DNA from: Takakia lepidozioides
Lineage: Eukaryota > Streptophyta > Takakiopsida > Takakiales > Takakiaceae
Assembly (NCBI GenBank): GCA_030704615.1
Contig: CM060732.1
Span: 78,535,053-78,599,052, forward strand
Length of the DNA: 64,000 nucleotides
Reading direction: 5' to 3'
Numbering within the stretch: the stretch's first letter is position 1; every line of letters begins with the position of its first letter. Below the pieces are notes generated by a model. It made no database searches. It was not told the origin of the DNA and was given only the letters and a program-made list of their open reading frames with translations. Position numbers and translations under genes: made by a program. Below, piece by piece: positions 8,182 to 20,620 of the stretch.

Positions 8182-10665
8182 ATGAAGGAACTAAGGGAAG
8201 ACAAGGCTGGGTGCAATGAGTTGAGCAAAGAGAAGCGATCGGATTCAATGGATGCCCTCCCAGACGAGGTGCTATGGGAAGTTATGGCGCATGTGAAGGA
8301 CACGATGCAGAGGAACTTTTTGGGACTCGTGTGCAGGCGCTTCTATGAGATCGAACGTGCGCAGCGTAGCCACTTGAAGGTGGGATGTGGTTTGCATCCT
8401 GTGCAGTCCGCCATATCCTCTCTCTGCAGACGATTCCCGCATTTAACTACTGTAGATATAATCTACTCACGATGCATGTCGAAGCTCGGGGATCAGATTG
8501 ATGACGAAGACCTCTTCACCTTGGTATCGGAATGCCGAAACCTCACCAACCCATCAAGGATCCAGGTTTTGGAACTCTGTCTTCATGTGCGAACCTCAAA
8601 GTCCTGCATCTCAATTTCATCCCTGGAATCACAGGTCCGGTGCTGTTTTTCAACCGGTACTTTGAATTCTGAAATGTGGTTTAGGAGTTGCTGAGTCTGT
8701 CCCGTTAGGCTGCATGTGGGCCAGAATGTCAAGTCCAGCTGATTTTGTGTCCTAACAATTTTGTAAGAATCTCAAAATAAAACAGTTGGATGCCAGAAGA
8801 GTCTGGAATTAGCAGCCTCTGAGGTTTCCATGAAGCCACCAATACTTGAAAGTAACTGGCCAGGAGAGAAATGCTAGTTCTATGGCAACGTCTATAGCCA
8901 AAAGCCCTCTTTTTCAGTCACAGCATGCATTTTGGATCGAAAGGTTCAATAGGCTAATGGATGACCATCCGTTTGATCGTCAATTGTGTCATCATGCTTG
9001 AAATGTTTGAAATTCCAGATTACAGCACTTTTTTTTTTTCCCCCATAAGGTGATAAACTGGGAATAGGAGAATTTGATATCCTTTTCTGCACTTTGGGAG
9101 AGGTTTGATTTCGACCATTTTTCGTTTCTAGTCTTATACATCTAATTGCCCAGGCTATCCGCCTGGCCAACACGTATACTTGAGAATGTGGTGAGAGACT
9201 GCATGGTTGGGCATGCAGGAGCATCATCAGCTGGGTACGGTAGTCTGCAATATATATGGGAAACTAGGATTAAGTTTGAGATACATTTACTCGTGCATGC
9301 TGTTTAAATATTCTGCCCTTAAGATAAGGTTTTTCAGTTGTAGAGTATATGTTGCAATCGTAGTTATCTTTCTATCGACTTGAGGTCGATTTTCTAAGGT
9401 TTCGTAGAAAATCTTACTAACATTGAAACTCATGCTGTGATGGTCAGGGCGTGACCTTTTGTCTTTGGTATGGGGATGTAGAAGCATCAGCACCCTGCAG
9501 TTGACTCACTGTGTCAATGTGACCAGCACGGAGTGGCTCACATTTTTGGGCCAGAATGGCAAAGTGGAAAACCTGCTTATCAAGCACTGTCGAGGAATAG
9601 GGGTGGGGGATCTTGTAAAGCTCGGGAAGGGCTGGCAACAGTTGCAAGAGTTGCATTTTGAGGTCGATCCTATCCAGCGACATACAGAGGTGGTTGTTGC
9701 CAAGGAGAACAATTTTCAGCCACAAATACCCCATGGCTGCAGGTGGGATTCAGTTCTTTTAGATGGCATTTGATTGTGCATATGATCTGAAGCTGATGAG
9801 GCAGATGTGTGAACATATCATGATGCAGGTGCTCCTGCATTGTGAAACCCTCATGCGTCTCCACCTGGACACATGCGTTGGGGTTCATGATGAAGATTTG
9901 GTACCCCTGGCAATGAGATGCACTCACCTTCAGTCGGTTTCTTTGCGGGTTCCCTCCATTTTTTCGATGTCCCTAAGGCACAGTGACTACCCAGGGCTGA
10001 CTGATGCAAGTCTCAAATGCATAGCAGAACATTGTCTGAAACTCGAGGAAGTTGCCATCCGCTTCGTGGATGGGAATTTCCCGCTTTTCTCATCATTTAC
10101 AGAGGACGGCATACTTGCCATTGTTCGAGGATGCCCTTTACTGCGGGTGCTTGTATTGGACCGTGCCTACTCGTTCACCGATGCAGGCATGCAGGCAAGT
10201 CTGTCTCCCTTCTTCTCCTGTGGAAAATTATTTGTTTTTGTCTCTGTTTCCCGTAGATGTGATAATTTGTGTCTTGTGCTCTCTCATTTCTGTGTAATGC
10301 CCCATTCAGTGAAACTCACAATTAGCTATTGAGGAAATGCTATTCTGAAAGTGACTCTGACTTTGTCACATTTTCTTACATGATTGATGCAGATGGTATG
10401 TGCATCTCGGTCACTTCAAATATTGCAGTTGGGGCAGTGCCAGGAAGTCAGCGATGAAGGCATAAGGTTTGTAGCACAATCGAATTTGTGTGATCTTCGC
10501 CTGTTCCGGTGTCTGGGTGTCACTGATGCAGGTTTTACCGCTCTGGTTGGCACCAACAAGCTGACAAGCTTGTGGGTGGAACACTGCCCTATGATCACTG
10601 AGGCAGGTATTGTGGGTGTTGCCAAAACAATAGTCTACAAGCTCGCGGTTTCCTGGTTGCTTTAG
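8182..10665 (+). CDS. F-box/leucine-rich-repeat protein, three exons, two apparent frameshifts
   Basis: Exons: 8182-8634, 9448-10194, 10393-10665. The N-terminal F-box (MDALPDEVLWEVMAHV...LVCRRFYEIER) should bind SKP1 in an SCF ubiquitin ligase, and the leucine-rich repeats should bind a substrate. Repeats include LVSECRNLT, CANLKVLHLNF, NLLIKHCRGIGVGDLVKLG, LMRLHLDTCVGVHDEDL, LQILQLGQCQEVSDEGIRF and CLGVTDAGFTALVG. The order and C-terminus (VYKLAVSWLL) resemble the plant F-box/RNI proteins of the Arabidopsis At5g51370 type, from memory. Near 8550 the frame shifts and about seven expected repeat residues are missing. Near 9770 one extra T in GGCATTTGATTG breaks the frame. The second intron begins GC. 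ATG 8182 is used; ATG 8248 is the alternative. It may be a young pseudogene, or the assembly may carry indel errors. Confidence 0.75.
10195..10392 (+). other. GC-AG intron in the F-box gene
   Basis: The exon ends ATGCAG and the intron starts GCAAGT, otherwise a perfect donor. The acceptor is GATTGATGCAG. Joining gives an uninterrupted repeat (SFTDAGMQ then MVCASRSLQ) in phase 0. No nearby GT donor keeps the frame and the repeat spacing. Confidence 0.75.
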
Positions 10666-13600
10666 GTCAGTTCTGCTGCAGGATACAGCAAAGTGACAGC
10701 ACTGTTTTTCCTTGGAGGTTTTGTATCATGAAAAATATTCCAAATTGCTAGTTTTCAGATGCCCCCTTCATTAATTGATCATTCACCGGGGTTTACAAAC
10801 ATCTCCCCCTTTGGATTGGGAGGTTAAGAGAGGATCGGAGATTCCTACACCAAATAGATGAGATCAGAGCAGTTATATCCCTCCACATTGCCAAGAGAGG
10901 CAGTGACATGATATGTTCTTCAGCTTCACAGCAGGCTGAGCTCAGTCACTAGAAAGTACTGTACAATTGTGGAAGAAACTCAATATGACCAGCCATTGAA
11001 GAGGTAGTTAGAGTATCTGATAAAATGAGAGGCCTTTGAAATTGGATTTATTCCAGTCCCTCACATACATACTCACACTCACTTGTGCCTCTTGAGCTGA
11101 CCACACATACAGTGATCGACGAAAATACCATTGCATAAACAATGAGTGAAGGAAAGTACCGCGTATGCCTTCAGAGGCACTCAATCATGAAGTTCAATCA
11201 TGATGTGGATCGGTCCCCATTGCCAAATGACAGACTGCCCTGTGGCTGTAGACCATGCACCCAGTTTGTTCGGATGGGGCAGGAAAGGTGGAGAGAGCAG
11301 ATGGGAGGAGAGATGAATGGGTGCAACTATCCTCCTCAAAATGACCTTGGTACTAAACTTAGCCTGTCAGTTTTAGACTGTCAGGTGAGGTTAGCTGTAT
11401 TGAACCATTTCAGAATTGACTAATTCAACTGGGCTCATGTGGTGGTGCGTATGAGCAATTGAAAGTGGATGCCTATTTGTTAACTTGATAAACGAGACCC
11501 CTCTATTACGTACAGACAAATCCAAGAACCACTATACATCAAGCCCACACCCACAAGAGGATACAGGAAATGTTAGAAGGAAAATAAATAGATTCAAGAA
11601 ACAAGTGTAATTTAAGAATGCAGATTTGTGTACAAGCTACCAAGCGCGAGTAAAACCATCAACACCACATTCTGGCCATATGCTGCTATGGCCCAATCGT
11701 GGGTGATCGTGGGTGAGACACACATCTCCCAAGGCTGTTGCTTTCACGATTTATACTCTTTTTGCAGCTCTTTCTGAGGTTTGCTGACAGATTTCTGCAT
11801 GACACCACCAAAACAAAATATCATTTATTTGACCAGCCATGCAAACTTGGCAGCAATAGTGTTTCAGACATTTACCTGCCCAGGAGCAAAGAAGACCATA
11901 GCAGAAATAACATAGAAGCACATCAAACTGTATCAAACTCAATTGGAAACCCAAGTTTGGGATGATGCTTGCCCTGCACATCAACCCCGCGGTAGTCCTC
12001 ATATATTGCTAGAAGGAAGACCCGGAGACATGCAAATAGACGATTTCTAATTCAGAAATCTTCACAAAAGCACTCAATATCTTTAAGTGAAGAGATATGG
12101 CTCTCAATTTCACATTGCCATCTATTATTGTTTACGGCCTTGTTCCTAAAACTTTTGAAGAAAGAGGGAAGGGACCGAGAATTGACGAGGGGTGGGGCGG
12201 GAGCTCACTCTTGGAGGGCTAGCAGGCTAATGATCATTGTCACTTTGGAGGCCCTTAGCTTCCTCTCTGCAAGCTAGCCCTCAGTCACAGCTTCATTTAA
12301 GTAGGCTGGAAGTTTGTCAAGCATCCAGTTTATAACACATCAACTCAATGTCAATACTGTATGCAATATGATCTGTGCCTCTGAAAGGATTATTACCAGT
12401 AGCCTACCACTGGCAGTGGTTCTCATGAAATGAACCTGCATCCCACTTTCTTCTGGGCAGACACAAGCCAGTCCTAACATGTCATAGAGCACCTCAAAAG
12501 GGTATTCAGATTTGGTGAATGACAAGTTTAGGATATATTGTTGCAGACAGTACTGTTGCTGCAATCCCTGGTCACGACAATTATTTTGACTATATTGAAG
12601 GCAGGGAACAAACATTTTAAGACCACCGGGTATTGGAGTGGAGTGCTTTGGGACGTAATATTAGATGTGAGTGCCACATAACAGGGAAGGAGAAAGTAAG
12701 GAGATTTCTCGTAGGGTGCAGGGTTTGTCATGCGTGCCTCCATTGGTTTTCTTGCAACCGCTTTTCTGCAATACCCATCACAATAGAGGTGGATCCTTGA
12801 GTAGTTGAACAGACCAAGTCCATGGCAAATGAATGACCATGAACCTGATGAATGAATGGTTTGAGTCAAGTTCCTTCTAAATGGCTGATTAAGTTGTCAG
12901 AATAGGTTGCAAGAGAAGGGAAGTCTGGAACTTTTCAAATGTTTGACTCAGACTGTACATAAGGGGTATAGATATGGAATGGGAAAACAAGTTGAAAGGG
13001 TTTCAGCCTCACATGGAGTTTTGCCTTTTGCGGGCCTCCCTTTTCATCCATTGACATCTGCATGCCAATTAACAATACACCCTTGTGGTAGTATTCTCAC
13101 TAGGCACCTAGTTCTTAAACATGAAGTATTAAGTTAGAACTGAAATTAAAACCTTGATGGAATAATTCAATAACCTCTAACCTTGAGAGAGAGAGAGAAA
13201 ACGCTGACAGAAGCCAGCACAACCCTAACCTTCACAACTAAGGGAGCTTCCATTTGTGTGGTGAACACAATCTTCTGCCTTCCTTTTGGTACTCGATTTA
13301 ACCTAAATCCAGGCCACTATCCCTAATGTTGACACAAAATGCTGCCATTTGGAACTACCAATTCTCAATCAAACAAACATCACCTGAAAGCCAGATGACA
13401 TCGATAACATAGTCAGTATCATTTCAAAAGCACACAAATCACATTCCCAAACCAGAGGTGAAGGAAATTCATGAAGAAATGTGACATGGCATTGGAAGAG
13501 AGTCATACTTGCCACAGTACCGATGCAACCGTAACAGCGCCAAAGGCGCCGGCAAGTATGATCACAGGGCCAAATGCCAGATTCCATCTAGCTGTTATCA

Positions 13601-13955
13601 TGGTTCTTCACCTGATGCTTCTGCCTTGGTTTTTCAGAGCCTTCACCTACCCTACACATCAAAGATTTATATCAGTCTTAGTAACTCTGCACCTGTTCCT
13701 CAAGCAAAGAAGTTACTAGATACATAAACTCTGCAAAGGACTCCTCAACACAGCCAAGGTGTGGTCCATCTGAATTCGATGTATATACCACTATCTGATA
13801 CAGCCAGGTTTTACTGGAGCTTTTTAGATTGCATCATCTCACACCTGCCTGTCTCTGCGATTAAGTCCATAGCTAGGCTTCAATTGCTCTTATTCAGATG
13901 TATCAATCAGGTAACCTTTACCACCCCGAATATCAAACACCCACCCCTACTTTAA
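10666..13955. other. intergenic, no gene recognised
   Basis: 3.3 kb. The longest open frames (12528-12869 minus, 11142-11423 plus) are about 100 codons with no domain. A short GA run sits near 13185. This holds the 3' end of the F-box gene and spacer DNA. No transposon ends were recognised. Confidence 0.45.
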
Positions 13956-13959
13956 AGAT

Positions 13960-14890
13960 TGCACTTCAATCTTCTTACTAAAATTCTTTCTTCAACATCT
14001 ACATTGCACAGCCGAGGGTTCACCCGCTCCGATTACTTACCGTATCAAACCCTTTCTGCTCCACCTTTCTCAACACTCCCTCACACACGCCCAAGAATTC
14101 ACTCCTCATCCCTAGGACAGAAGATCATCATCAAATCCTTGATAGCACCGGCAGAAGCTTACTAATTGTTACGTTGGCTAAGGAAGATTACACGGAGACA
14201 TTCCACAAGACAGAATAGATTTTGTTTGAACAACTACATTCACTCGCACGCCCCGGAATATACTCCCTCGTAATCTTATGAAGTCACTCCACGAAACCGT
14301 TCCTGGCAAAGAGTGAAGCTTGCTAACTTTTACCTCCGCCAAGAAAGATTACAATGCGATGATCCACGAGACAACGGATAGACTTTTTATTTTAACACTA
14401 CCCTCACACGCACGCTAAGAGATTCACTCCCTCGTAATCCTATGGAATCACCTCATCAAACCCTTGGTTGCACAGGCGAAGCTTGCAAAAATGCAACTCG
14501 GCTAAGAAAAATTCACTACGCTGATCCAGCAGACAAGGGACAGATTATCAAACCCTCACCACCCCGCATTCCATTTTCAAACAAACCTACCTCGTAATCC
14601 CTGGTCATCCGATGCAATCAGATCATCCAATCCGTTCTCGCACAAGGCACAATCGCACCTTGGCCAAAAGACATTAGACTGCAACGATCGAAGCGACTAT
14701 GCGCAGATTATGACACCGTTACTGTATACATTCTTTTATTCACTATATACCTCACACACGCCCCATGATTAAATTCCTACTTCTCATACAGAAGAACATC
14801 ATCAGTAAAGGTTGAATGCACATTCAGAAGCTCGCGAAATCTCACCTTGGAAGGAAGATTACACTGCGCTGCTCCACGAGATAACCACGC
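13960..14890. repeat. decayed tandem array, period about 157-177 bp
   Basis: Recurring landmarks in the same order are GAAGCTTRC (14153, 14310, 14478, and GAAGCTCGC near 14828), GGCTAAGGAAGATTACA-like, GATCCACGAGACAA-like, CTCACACACGCCCC-like, CTCGTAATCCTATG-like and TCATCAAACCCTT-like. About five units can be followed, each strongly diverged by substitutions and indels. The last unit runs into the 5' region of the PRPP synthetase gene. Non-coding. Confidence 0.6.
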
Positions 14891-14949
14891 CTGGCAAGGG
14901 CCGAGAGGCAAGAAGGAAGAAGAAAGGAGGAACGGATGATATGCCGATA

Positions 14950-14970
14950 GATGGATGGATGGATGGATGG
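14950..14970. repeat. (GATG)n microsatellite
   Basis: About five perfect GATG units within the presumed 5' untranslated region or promoter of the PRPP synthetase gene. Confidence 0.85.
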
Positions 14971-15050
14971 ACGCAGATTGCAGAGAAAGGAGCCTTCGTA
15001 TATGCGAGCTTCACAAGAGGCCGTTAGAGAGGACCAAGACATGAGGGCGC

Positions 15051-18000
15051 ATGGCATCCTGGCCCCCTCCATCTCCACAGGGTGGTAGATGTTCTGCTTT
15101 GCAATTTTCCTCTGCTGCTCGACTGAACACGGATATGATTTACGCAAATTTGAAGCCAGGTAATCCCCAATCCTGCAATTTGCAATATTACAATCTGCAA
15201 CCTCAGTGTAAAAAATCTTGCAAATTCAGTGTTGGGTTGTCCAATGCTTGTTTGGAGCCAGTTCGAAGCTGTGCGAGTACAATAGATCAGTACGGGGGAT
15301 CACAGAAGAGGGATTCGTTGCGGGAGGTGACTATGGAGGCCGCGACTGCTTCCATGCAGGCGGTTGGCGATCAGAGGGATGCCTATGCGGCCATTCCTAC
15401 CCTCCCTGTCGCTTCCGCGCTCGCAGGATCGGGGTCTGAAATGGGGGAGTTGAGTGGCAGAGCCTGCAGACTACTGGACAGGCCTAATAAAAAGCAGGTG
15501 TTCTTCGTCCTTCGGCAAGACATTCTGATTGTCATGGAGTTTTTCAAAGCACAACAATAACTCTATTTTTTTTTTTGGCTATGGTAAGGTTTTTACGTCA
15601 AATTACCGAACACATGGAGTGCTGGTGGATGTTCTAAGCTTCTTGCATGTTTCACTTTGATAGCAAGTACAGGGGAAAATTAATACATTGCAGAACTTTT
15701 GCAGGTGCGTCTATTCTATTGCAGTGAGACAGAGGACCTAGCACGTCGTGTTGCTGCAGAGAGCGACTCAATTGAGCTGAAATCCATCAGATGGGAGTAC
15801 GCAGCTCTGTTTTCCTTTCTTCTGCTGCCTTTACTTGTTTGAATCTGGTTTTGACTTTTGATCACAAGATGTCTATGTTAAGGACGTTGCATGAAAAGCC
15901 TATTTCACCACCATAAGTACTAAACCCAATACAGTTCAAACAGTCTCAATTCAGAAAACTGTAGTCTGGGTTTAGGGTTTTTAGTTGTTGCTTACCCTAT
16001 GACAGTGTGGTGCCAAACATTGCGATTTAAATGTGGCCTGGATATACTGTCCCAATTATATATCATGGGTCACAAACACTGGCACTTGTTTATCAGGCTT
16101 GCTTGACGAAATGATCCTCTTTCCCTTTACCAGTCTTGTGCGGTGGGGTGTCGGTGGTATATAGCCAATGTCCATGGTTACATTTTGAAGTTGCAAGGCA
16201 TTCAATTTGTGTGATCTCAAGGTCAAGTAAGAAATAAATGGCTAATGAATGGCCTGCTGCAACTGCAGGACATTTGCGGATGGCTTCCCCAATCTATTCG
16301 TGCCAAATGCTCATGGGATTCGCAGTCAGCATGTGGCTTTCCTCGCGTCCTTCAGTTCTCCTGGAGTCATATTTGAGCAGCTCTCGATCATTTATGCCTT
16401 GCCCCGCATGTTTGTGTTGTCATTCACACTTGTGTTGCCATTTTTTCCAACGGGGACTTTGGAGCGTATGGAGGATGAGGGTGATATTGCAACGGCCTTC
16501 ACATTAGCAAGAATTCTATCCAATATTCCCATCTCTAGGGGGGGACCAACAAGTCTCGTCATTTTTGATATCCATGCTCTCCAAGTAAGCCACCTATGCC
16601 TTGGTATTGATTCCTGAGCTTTGTTTGCCGTATCATCTGCAGTTTGTAAAAAGTTTAGCGAATGAAATTCTTGCTGACAAGTAACTAATTGATTGACCTG
16701 GGGTTGCAGTACGTGGCTTCCCAGGACTTGTCAAGTGGGACGCCATTCTGACCATTGGCGAACATTGACCTTGGGTAGAAGGTTGCTCTATCAATTGTGT
16801 TTCCCCCCGTAGTCAATGACACTTCACAATGACCTCCCTCGACATACAATTACTGCTTACCTTAAAGCTATACATCTTTGTTTGGTTGTGTATGTTCTAA
16901 CTGTGGAGGACTTGATGCTTTTAGGAGAGGTTCTACTTTGGAGATAATGTGTTGCCATGTTTTGAGACTGGCATCCCATTGCTCAAGTATCGCCTGCATC
17001 AGCTTCCTGACTCTAACAATGTGAGATCTCCAAACACCTGTCTTTAATGTCATAATAAGGGGAGTAAGTGGAGAGTCTCCATCATTGAAATCCGCTCCTC
17101 TTTGTACATGGACATGTCTTCTCACAGATTCTAGATTTACTTATGCACGAGGCTGTTGAGAAGTGTGGTTTTCGAATTTTTTGTCTTCCTGTCGTTGTAA
17201 TGAATCCACTTGCTTGGTATTTTGAGAAAACACAAAGAGGAGCTATGTTGGGGGCGTTGGGGATGGTGGCAGGTGAGCATTGCTTTTCCAGATGAGGGTG
17301 CATGGAAGCGTTTCCACAAGCAGCTTCAGCACTTTCCCACAGTATGTCTATGCATATAATATTGCTTCAGGTTCAGAGAGATCAGGAGTGAGTGCCTCGG
17401 GTTCCAGCTGAGGTCCTACGTGGCTAGCCACATTCAATCTCATTCTACTTTCCTAAGCTGAATGTGTTAGAATAGCTAATTCCTATTCAATACCACATTT
17501 CCCGGTCGTACCCTGCAACTGAAAACAAAGTTGAGGTGCAAAGGAGTACCACCATGAGGAGCTAAATAGTCTGACAGAAAACATGGATGGGTGCAGATCA
17601 TATGCACTAAGGTGAGGGACGGCAATAACCGTATTGTGAGGCTCAAGGAGGGAGACCCAAACGGGCGGCATGTGGTCATTGTGGATGACTTGGTGCAATC
17701 TGGAGGCACTCTCATTGAGTGTCAGGTCTGCAAACCTTGCCTGACTTCCTCTCTTTCCCTGTCTCACAAACTTACACACAAACTGTTTCGAGACACTTGT
17801 GCATTCTTCAAGGATGGCTCTCTACATGTGCTTGTACTTATCAGATTGATGATGAATGACTGATTCAGATAAGATAGACTGAGCAGTTTGGGATGTGTTG
17901 GCCAGCACACTATCTCCCAGTAATTGAAATTTTGCATGTGGTTTGGGTGGAGTACTTTCAGAAGCTCCTAGGAGCAATGGGAGCAGCCAAAGTGAGTGCA

Positions 18001-18386
18001 TATGCAACACATGGGGTCTTCCCCAAGAGGTCGTGGGAACGATTTCACCATGATAATGGAGGTGGGTTAGATCACCGACTGTCTATCCCTCTTGCCATTG
18101 TTTGTATGATCAATCAAGCACAGATTGCCGTATTGTACTAGAAAAGCTATCCCTTTTTACACATTATATGTGCAGCTCAATAGGCCACTCACAACAGTCG
18201 AACAAGCTAGCACAGAAGCTGATTGGGTGCTGTGGGAGGGGATTGGGGACAGAGGGTCCAGAACATGGGTTTGCAAACTTCTGGATCACAGATTCGTGTC
18301 CGAACACAGTGAAAGAGATCATGGGAAGGCCACCATTTGAGGTCCTCAGCTTGGCAGGTTCCATAGCTGCAGCATTACACATCTGA
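15051..18386 (+). CDS. PRS: ribose-phosphate pyrophosphokinase (PRPP synthetase), plant class II type
   Basis: Makes PRPP from ribose 5-phosphate and ATP for purine, pyrimidine, NAD, His and Trp synthesis. Eight exons: 15051-15497, 15705-15796, 16269-16584, 16925-17020, 17273-17341, 17597-17725, 17962-18061, 18262-18386. All have GT-AG borders and compatible phases and predict 457 residues. The core starts [19 protein letters not shown] and continues with [55 protein letters not shown] and the PRPP-binding loop [18 protein letters not shown]. It ends [11 protein letters not shown]...[14 protein letters not shown]. The wording matches plant PRS3/PRS4, the phosphate-independent enzymes. About 145 residues precede the catalytic core, Ser/Ala/Gln-rich at first, which would fit an organelle-targeting extension. 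ATG 15051 is the first in frame of the long exon. Confidence 0.93.
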
Positions 18387-20133
18387 AGCAAGTAGTCCTG
18401 CTAGTGAGTATTGCACTCTAGATCATGACATTTTGCAGTGTCCAGGTATTGAGAGCTGTAGTTCACATTTGAGTTCCAAGAGCTCTAGTTTGGTCAGAAC
18501 AGAACCCAGACACGTATGTGAGAGGGCCCTAAGCATGTCCACAGTTTTCAGGGCCATTGTACACATCATATAGATTAATAAAGCTCAGTTAGCTTCGGAG
18601 ATTCCATAAAAGAAAATAAATGAACAGCTGTTGCTTAACCCTCAAAGGACCATGGGGTGGCTGTAAATGGGCCTTGCAAACCAGGCCCCCTTGCACCTTT
18701 CCGAACCATAGCTCCAGCTTCACACGAATCTGAACAATCCACCCTAGGATTGGATGCCCAACTACCCATTCAATGCAACAAACAAACCGAAATGCACCAT
18801 TGGATCTCCGAGATTATAAGGTTTGATTTTGGGCCAATGGTGAAATCAACATATCTTGTCTCCCTCAAATCTTGTATGGCGAAATAAGTGAAACACATGT
18901 TTTCCAAATGGCATTGGAAAGTGGAACAGACTCCACTTCATAATCAAGTCAAGCATGTGTGGAAAAATTTATCTCTAAATACACAGATTTCATGAGACCT
19001 TCAATTACCCAGATGGGGTAGGTGAACAATTTTACTAGCTGTTCAATGGCGAACTAGTGACTATGGCATGCCAAAATTGACTTTTCTAAGTCAGAAATAG
19101 CAAATAGCCATGATGACCATGTGCTGAAGCCAACATACATAGCCAGACTTGTCCACATCATGTGAAGGCACACTTGACTTCGCCACTTCCTCCCAACTGC
19201 CTGTTTCAAGATCACAAAGTTGCTCCCTGGATCAAATCGATAGCGATGAGTTGTGCAGGGCATGCACATCCAAGGGCTGTCCAACAATTAGAGGTGGAAG
19301 GGCACGGCCCAAAACAGGCCGGGTGTCAAGTGTGAAATTGCCACTAAAGACGAGCTACAAAGTCGACTGTGGTCCTTAGGGCTGTGCAATGGACCAGGCT
19401 AGAACCAGCGAGCTCTAATGCTAAAAAGCCATAGACATCTGTCTGAAAATAGGTTTACAAATCGCCTGTTATTACACAGCCTTACCAGGACCCCAACAGT
19501 ATAAAGCATAGATGTCCATAAATCTTGCTCCATGTACAAAAAAACTGATCGTATAAATGACCAAAACTATATGCAAGATACAAACACACAAGTGCAACAA
19601 GAAATTGATATTCACACATTAGTATGCACATTCTCTGTTGGTACATATTTGGAATGTGTTGGCTTCTATTTTTAGCAGATATTTATGGATACTTTTTTCT
19701 TCCTAAGGTTATTGAATCTGGTCACTAGTGCCAGTGTTGAGAGGAACTCATTCTGATTTTGAGACTGGTTGCAATGAACTGGTCAATGCTTGTTGTCCAC
19801 TAAATCTCAGGGTAGGACTTGCTGTAGTCCATTGGTTGTTTTGAACCTGCCAAAGTCAAGCACCCAGCCATACACAAGGTCTCAGCCACGTATTGCAAAA
19901 ATAAAGCCAAATGCCTTCTTCTCCATTTGCCAAACCCTTGAAAGTGGAGAACACGGGAAGGCTGGAATCAAGCTGACAGACCACAGTAAGCCCTCCTAGT
20001 GGAATCAATTTCAGAGAGCTAGTAGAGAAGAAGAAAGCAGACGAAATTTATTACATTCACTGGAAACCCAAGGACCTAAGAGCAGTACGAGAAAGGAAGT
20101 TTAGCATGCTGCTCAGGAATGTACTCATTGCAT

Positions 20134-20156
20134 GAGAGAGAGAGAGAGAGAGAGAG
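20134..20156. repeat. (GA)n microsatellite
   Basis: About eleven perfect GA units. Confidence 0.9.
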
Positions 20157-20184
20157 GTTAGCAACAACCTGCAAGTAAGGCATC

Positions 20185-20340
20185 ATTTTGGCTCAGTTGC
20201 AAACGGTGCTAGAGTGGGAGCATATGAGCTCGAGTCCCGTGGGTATCTTGCTGGTATCTATGAATCCACCATGGAGTCAGTCAATGGTTACCCTCTACAA
20301 CCAAAATATCTTGTTTGCAGAAGGAAAAACAATGGTCAAC
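20185..20340 (+). mobile_element. possible tRNA-derived SINE
   Basis: TGGCTCAGTTGCAAACGG resembles a polymerase III A box. GAGCTCGAGTCCCG about 40 bp further resembles a B box (GGTTCGANTCC) with two changes. The spacing is right for a tRNA head, but no cloverleaf, poly-A tail or target duplication was found. It differs from the SINE family at 42.2 and 51.1 kb. Confidence 0.3.
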
Positions 20341-20620
20341 CAAGATAGGAGGCCACAGTAACATAAACTACCCCGTATCTTTACAGATCTCATCTGCATT
20401 GCACTCTACAACCCTCCATAACAATGTTTGTTTTTGGGGTGGAGACAGTGAGATATGAGTGCACTGCAAAAGTTGACCTACCGTGCTTCACAAAGAGCTG
20501 AAACGAGACCACCAAGCCCATCTATGAGGACACTATGAATATGGCTACTGTGGCCTTCTTACAACGGGTAATCCCTGGAGCCAATCTCAGAGGTTTCATG
20601 TACATCAGAGCAGTATTTGA

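Larger units (their letters stand above)
18387..20620. other. intergenic, mostly unassigned
   Basis: Non-coding between two convergent genes: the PRPP synthetase ends at 18386 and the repeated-module gene ends at 20621 from the other side. Only short open frames are present. A perfect (GA)n run is at 20134-20156 and a tRNA-like SINE candidate follows it. Confidence 0.45.

Noticed and set aside
11142-11423. 93-codon open frame with several Cys residues
   Set aside because: No known zinc-binding spacing, no neighbouring exons and only chance length.
12340-12869. Open frames of 91 and 113 codons on the minus strand
   Set aside because: No domain, no codon bias and no partner exons.
18164-18391. 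75-codon minus-strand open frame
   Set aside because: Antisense shadow of the last PRPP synthetase exon.
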